Positions 13,343 to 14,038 of a DNA stretch of 14,038 nucleotides are shown here, in pieces. Position 1 is the first letter of the stretch; each line of letters opens with the position of its first letter. Both the position numbers and the translations under genes were made by a program. A model generated the notes under the pieces. It was not told the DNA's origin, did not search any database, and worked only from the letters and a program-made list of their open reading frames with translations. This stretch comes from Deltaproteobacteria bacterium (lineage in GTDB: Bacteria; Desulfobacterota_C; Deferrisomatia; Deferrisomatales; JACRMM01): positions 1 to 14,038 of the forward strand of contig JACRCS010000444.1 of the NCBI GenBank assembly GCA_016218905.1, written 5' to 3'.

Positions 13343-13357
13343 GGGCCACCTCCCTGA

Positions 13358-14038
13358 TCAGCCTTCCCATCGCGCGATGAGATGCGGTTTCCTCGTCTCG
13401 TACTCCCGACAAACATCCTCGAGAATTCCGTCGACCTCTTCGGCGGTCGCGTGGGCTGTCTCCAGGACGAACGAGGCCGTGCGCGCCAGGTAGAGCGGCG
13501 TGAGCGACTTGAGCAGATGATCGCGGTTGATCACCTTCCGGTGATAGGACAGCGCCAGGTCGTAGACGGTGCGGACCCACAGGCCGGCGGGAAATCGAAA
13601 GTCTTGGTGGTCCTGGCCTTCGAGCCCCTTGACGTCCTGGAACGTGTCCTCGGCCAGCACCTTCTTCCAGACCGGTGCGAGATCGCCCAGTCCGGCCTCG
13701 AACCGGACGATCATCCGGTTCACGTCGACGTGGATCGGTTCGAGCCCCACGGCGTACTCAAAGCCGAAGAGGGGCACCGCCGTCGAAGCGTACACCTTGC
13801 TCCAGTACTCCTCGTTCGCCTCCATCAAACTGAAGACGGAGCTGACCACCTGGGTGAGCATGGCGCTCAAATCCACGCCCGGGTCTTTCACATCGTGGAT
13901 CTTGGCGCCGAGAAACGATTGGCAGACCTTGAACCCGCCCGTGATGGCCGTCGTGGTCATCCAGATGTCGATCCCGAAGCGCGCGACGTCCGTGTGCCAC
14001 ACGTCGCCGGACAGGTAGTGCTCCGCCAGGCGTCCCGA
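13358..14038 (-). CDS. GT-A glycosyltransferase (GT2/GT78/GT81-like), C-terminal part, cut by the window edge
   Basis: 226 codons are visible and the frame stays open to the window edge, so the N-terminal catalytic part is missing. Near the start is the pattern D-x2-RFGIDIWMTTTAI then FKVCQSFLGAKIHD, followed by a helical region to the stop. This resembles the acceptor-side segment of GT-A sugar-glycerate synthases, where a WGI/LD-E block precedes a Cys-containing strand and a metal-binding His (compare WGLEVGTLSEV and YEHKHQ in the GpgS-like enzyme of this window). The rest has hydrophobic helices and PLYLARTASFVLE (near the C-terminus). I infer a glycosyltransferase making a small glycoside such as a glycerate derivative, but donor and acceptor are unknown. 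It is immediately followed by the TM-helix protein gene. Confidence 0.75.
   Translation of the reverse strand, partial: SGRLAEHYLSGDVWHTDVARFGIDIWMTTTAITGGFKVCQSFLGAKIHDVKDPGVDLSAMLTQVVSSVFSLMEANEEYWSKVYASTAVPLFGFEYAVGLEPIHVDVNRMIVRFEAGLGDLAPVWKKVLAEDTFQDVKGLEGQDHQDFRFPAGLWVRTVYDLALSYHRKVINRDHLLKSLTPLYLARTASFVLETAHATAEEVDGILEDVCREYETRKPHLIARWEG

Noticed and set aside
11985..13580. Minus-strand open frame of 531 codons overlapping three other genes
   Set aside because: It is out of frame with the TM-helix protein and glycosyltransferase, is Arg/Gly/Pro-rich without structure, and conflicts with better-supported genes.
1..14038. CRISPR array, tRNA, mobile element or phage genes
   Set aside because: No regularly spaced direct repeats, tRNA-like cloverleaf, transposase motif or terminal inverted repeats were noticed on either strand by eye.

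Overview
The window is GC-rich DNA (roughly two thirds G+C by eye) in which every credible gene lies on the minus strand, so transcription runs from high to low coordinates. The proteins suggest a high-GC Gram-negative bacterium, possibly of the Desulfuromonadota/deltaproteobacterial type. That is inferred from gene content and remembered resemblance only. No tRNA, rRNA, CRISPR array, insertion sequence or phage gene was seen.

Layout in transcription order. (1) 14038-11857: the C-terminal part of a GT-A glycosyltransferase, a small multi-helix membrane protein of the MscS-associated TM-helix type, a short unrecognised ORF and a DUF2934-type small protein, followed by a terminator-like hairpin near 11673-11715. 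(2) 11569-4835: a GNAT acetyltransferase/class II histone-deacetylase-like fusion, an MscS-type channel, a 1061-residue membrane ATPase (signal peptide, coiled coil, membrane segments, P-loop ATPase, winged helix) and a second MscS-type channel. The first three genes overlap by GTGA stop/start junctions and the last follows after 14 bp, so this reads as one operon. (3) 4834-4492: a non-coding stretch with several inverted repeats, one resembling a terminator. (4) 4491-2718: a glucosyl-3-phosphoglycerate synthase-like GT81 enzyme and a small exported protein. (5) 2599-1: a DUF5752-like protein with an internal duplication, a TreT-type trehalose synthase, and the N-terminal part of TreZ, which runs off the window. 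These three also overlap by 4-bp stop/start junctions.

Taken together the region looks like an osmotic-stress island. One set of genes makes organic compatible solutes: trehalose by two potential routes (TreT and TreZ), glucosylglycerate via GpgS, and probably another glycoside from the edge glycosyltransferase. The other set encodes membrane-tension proteins: two MscS channels, one vestibule-less MscS-like protein and a membrane ATPase sandwiched between the channels. The ATPase flanked by two MscS genes, coupled to an acetylation/deacetylation fusion protein, is the most novel-looking part. Joint function is inferred from gene order and has not been demonstrated.
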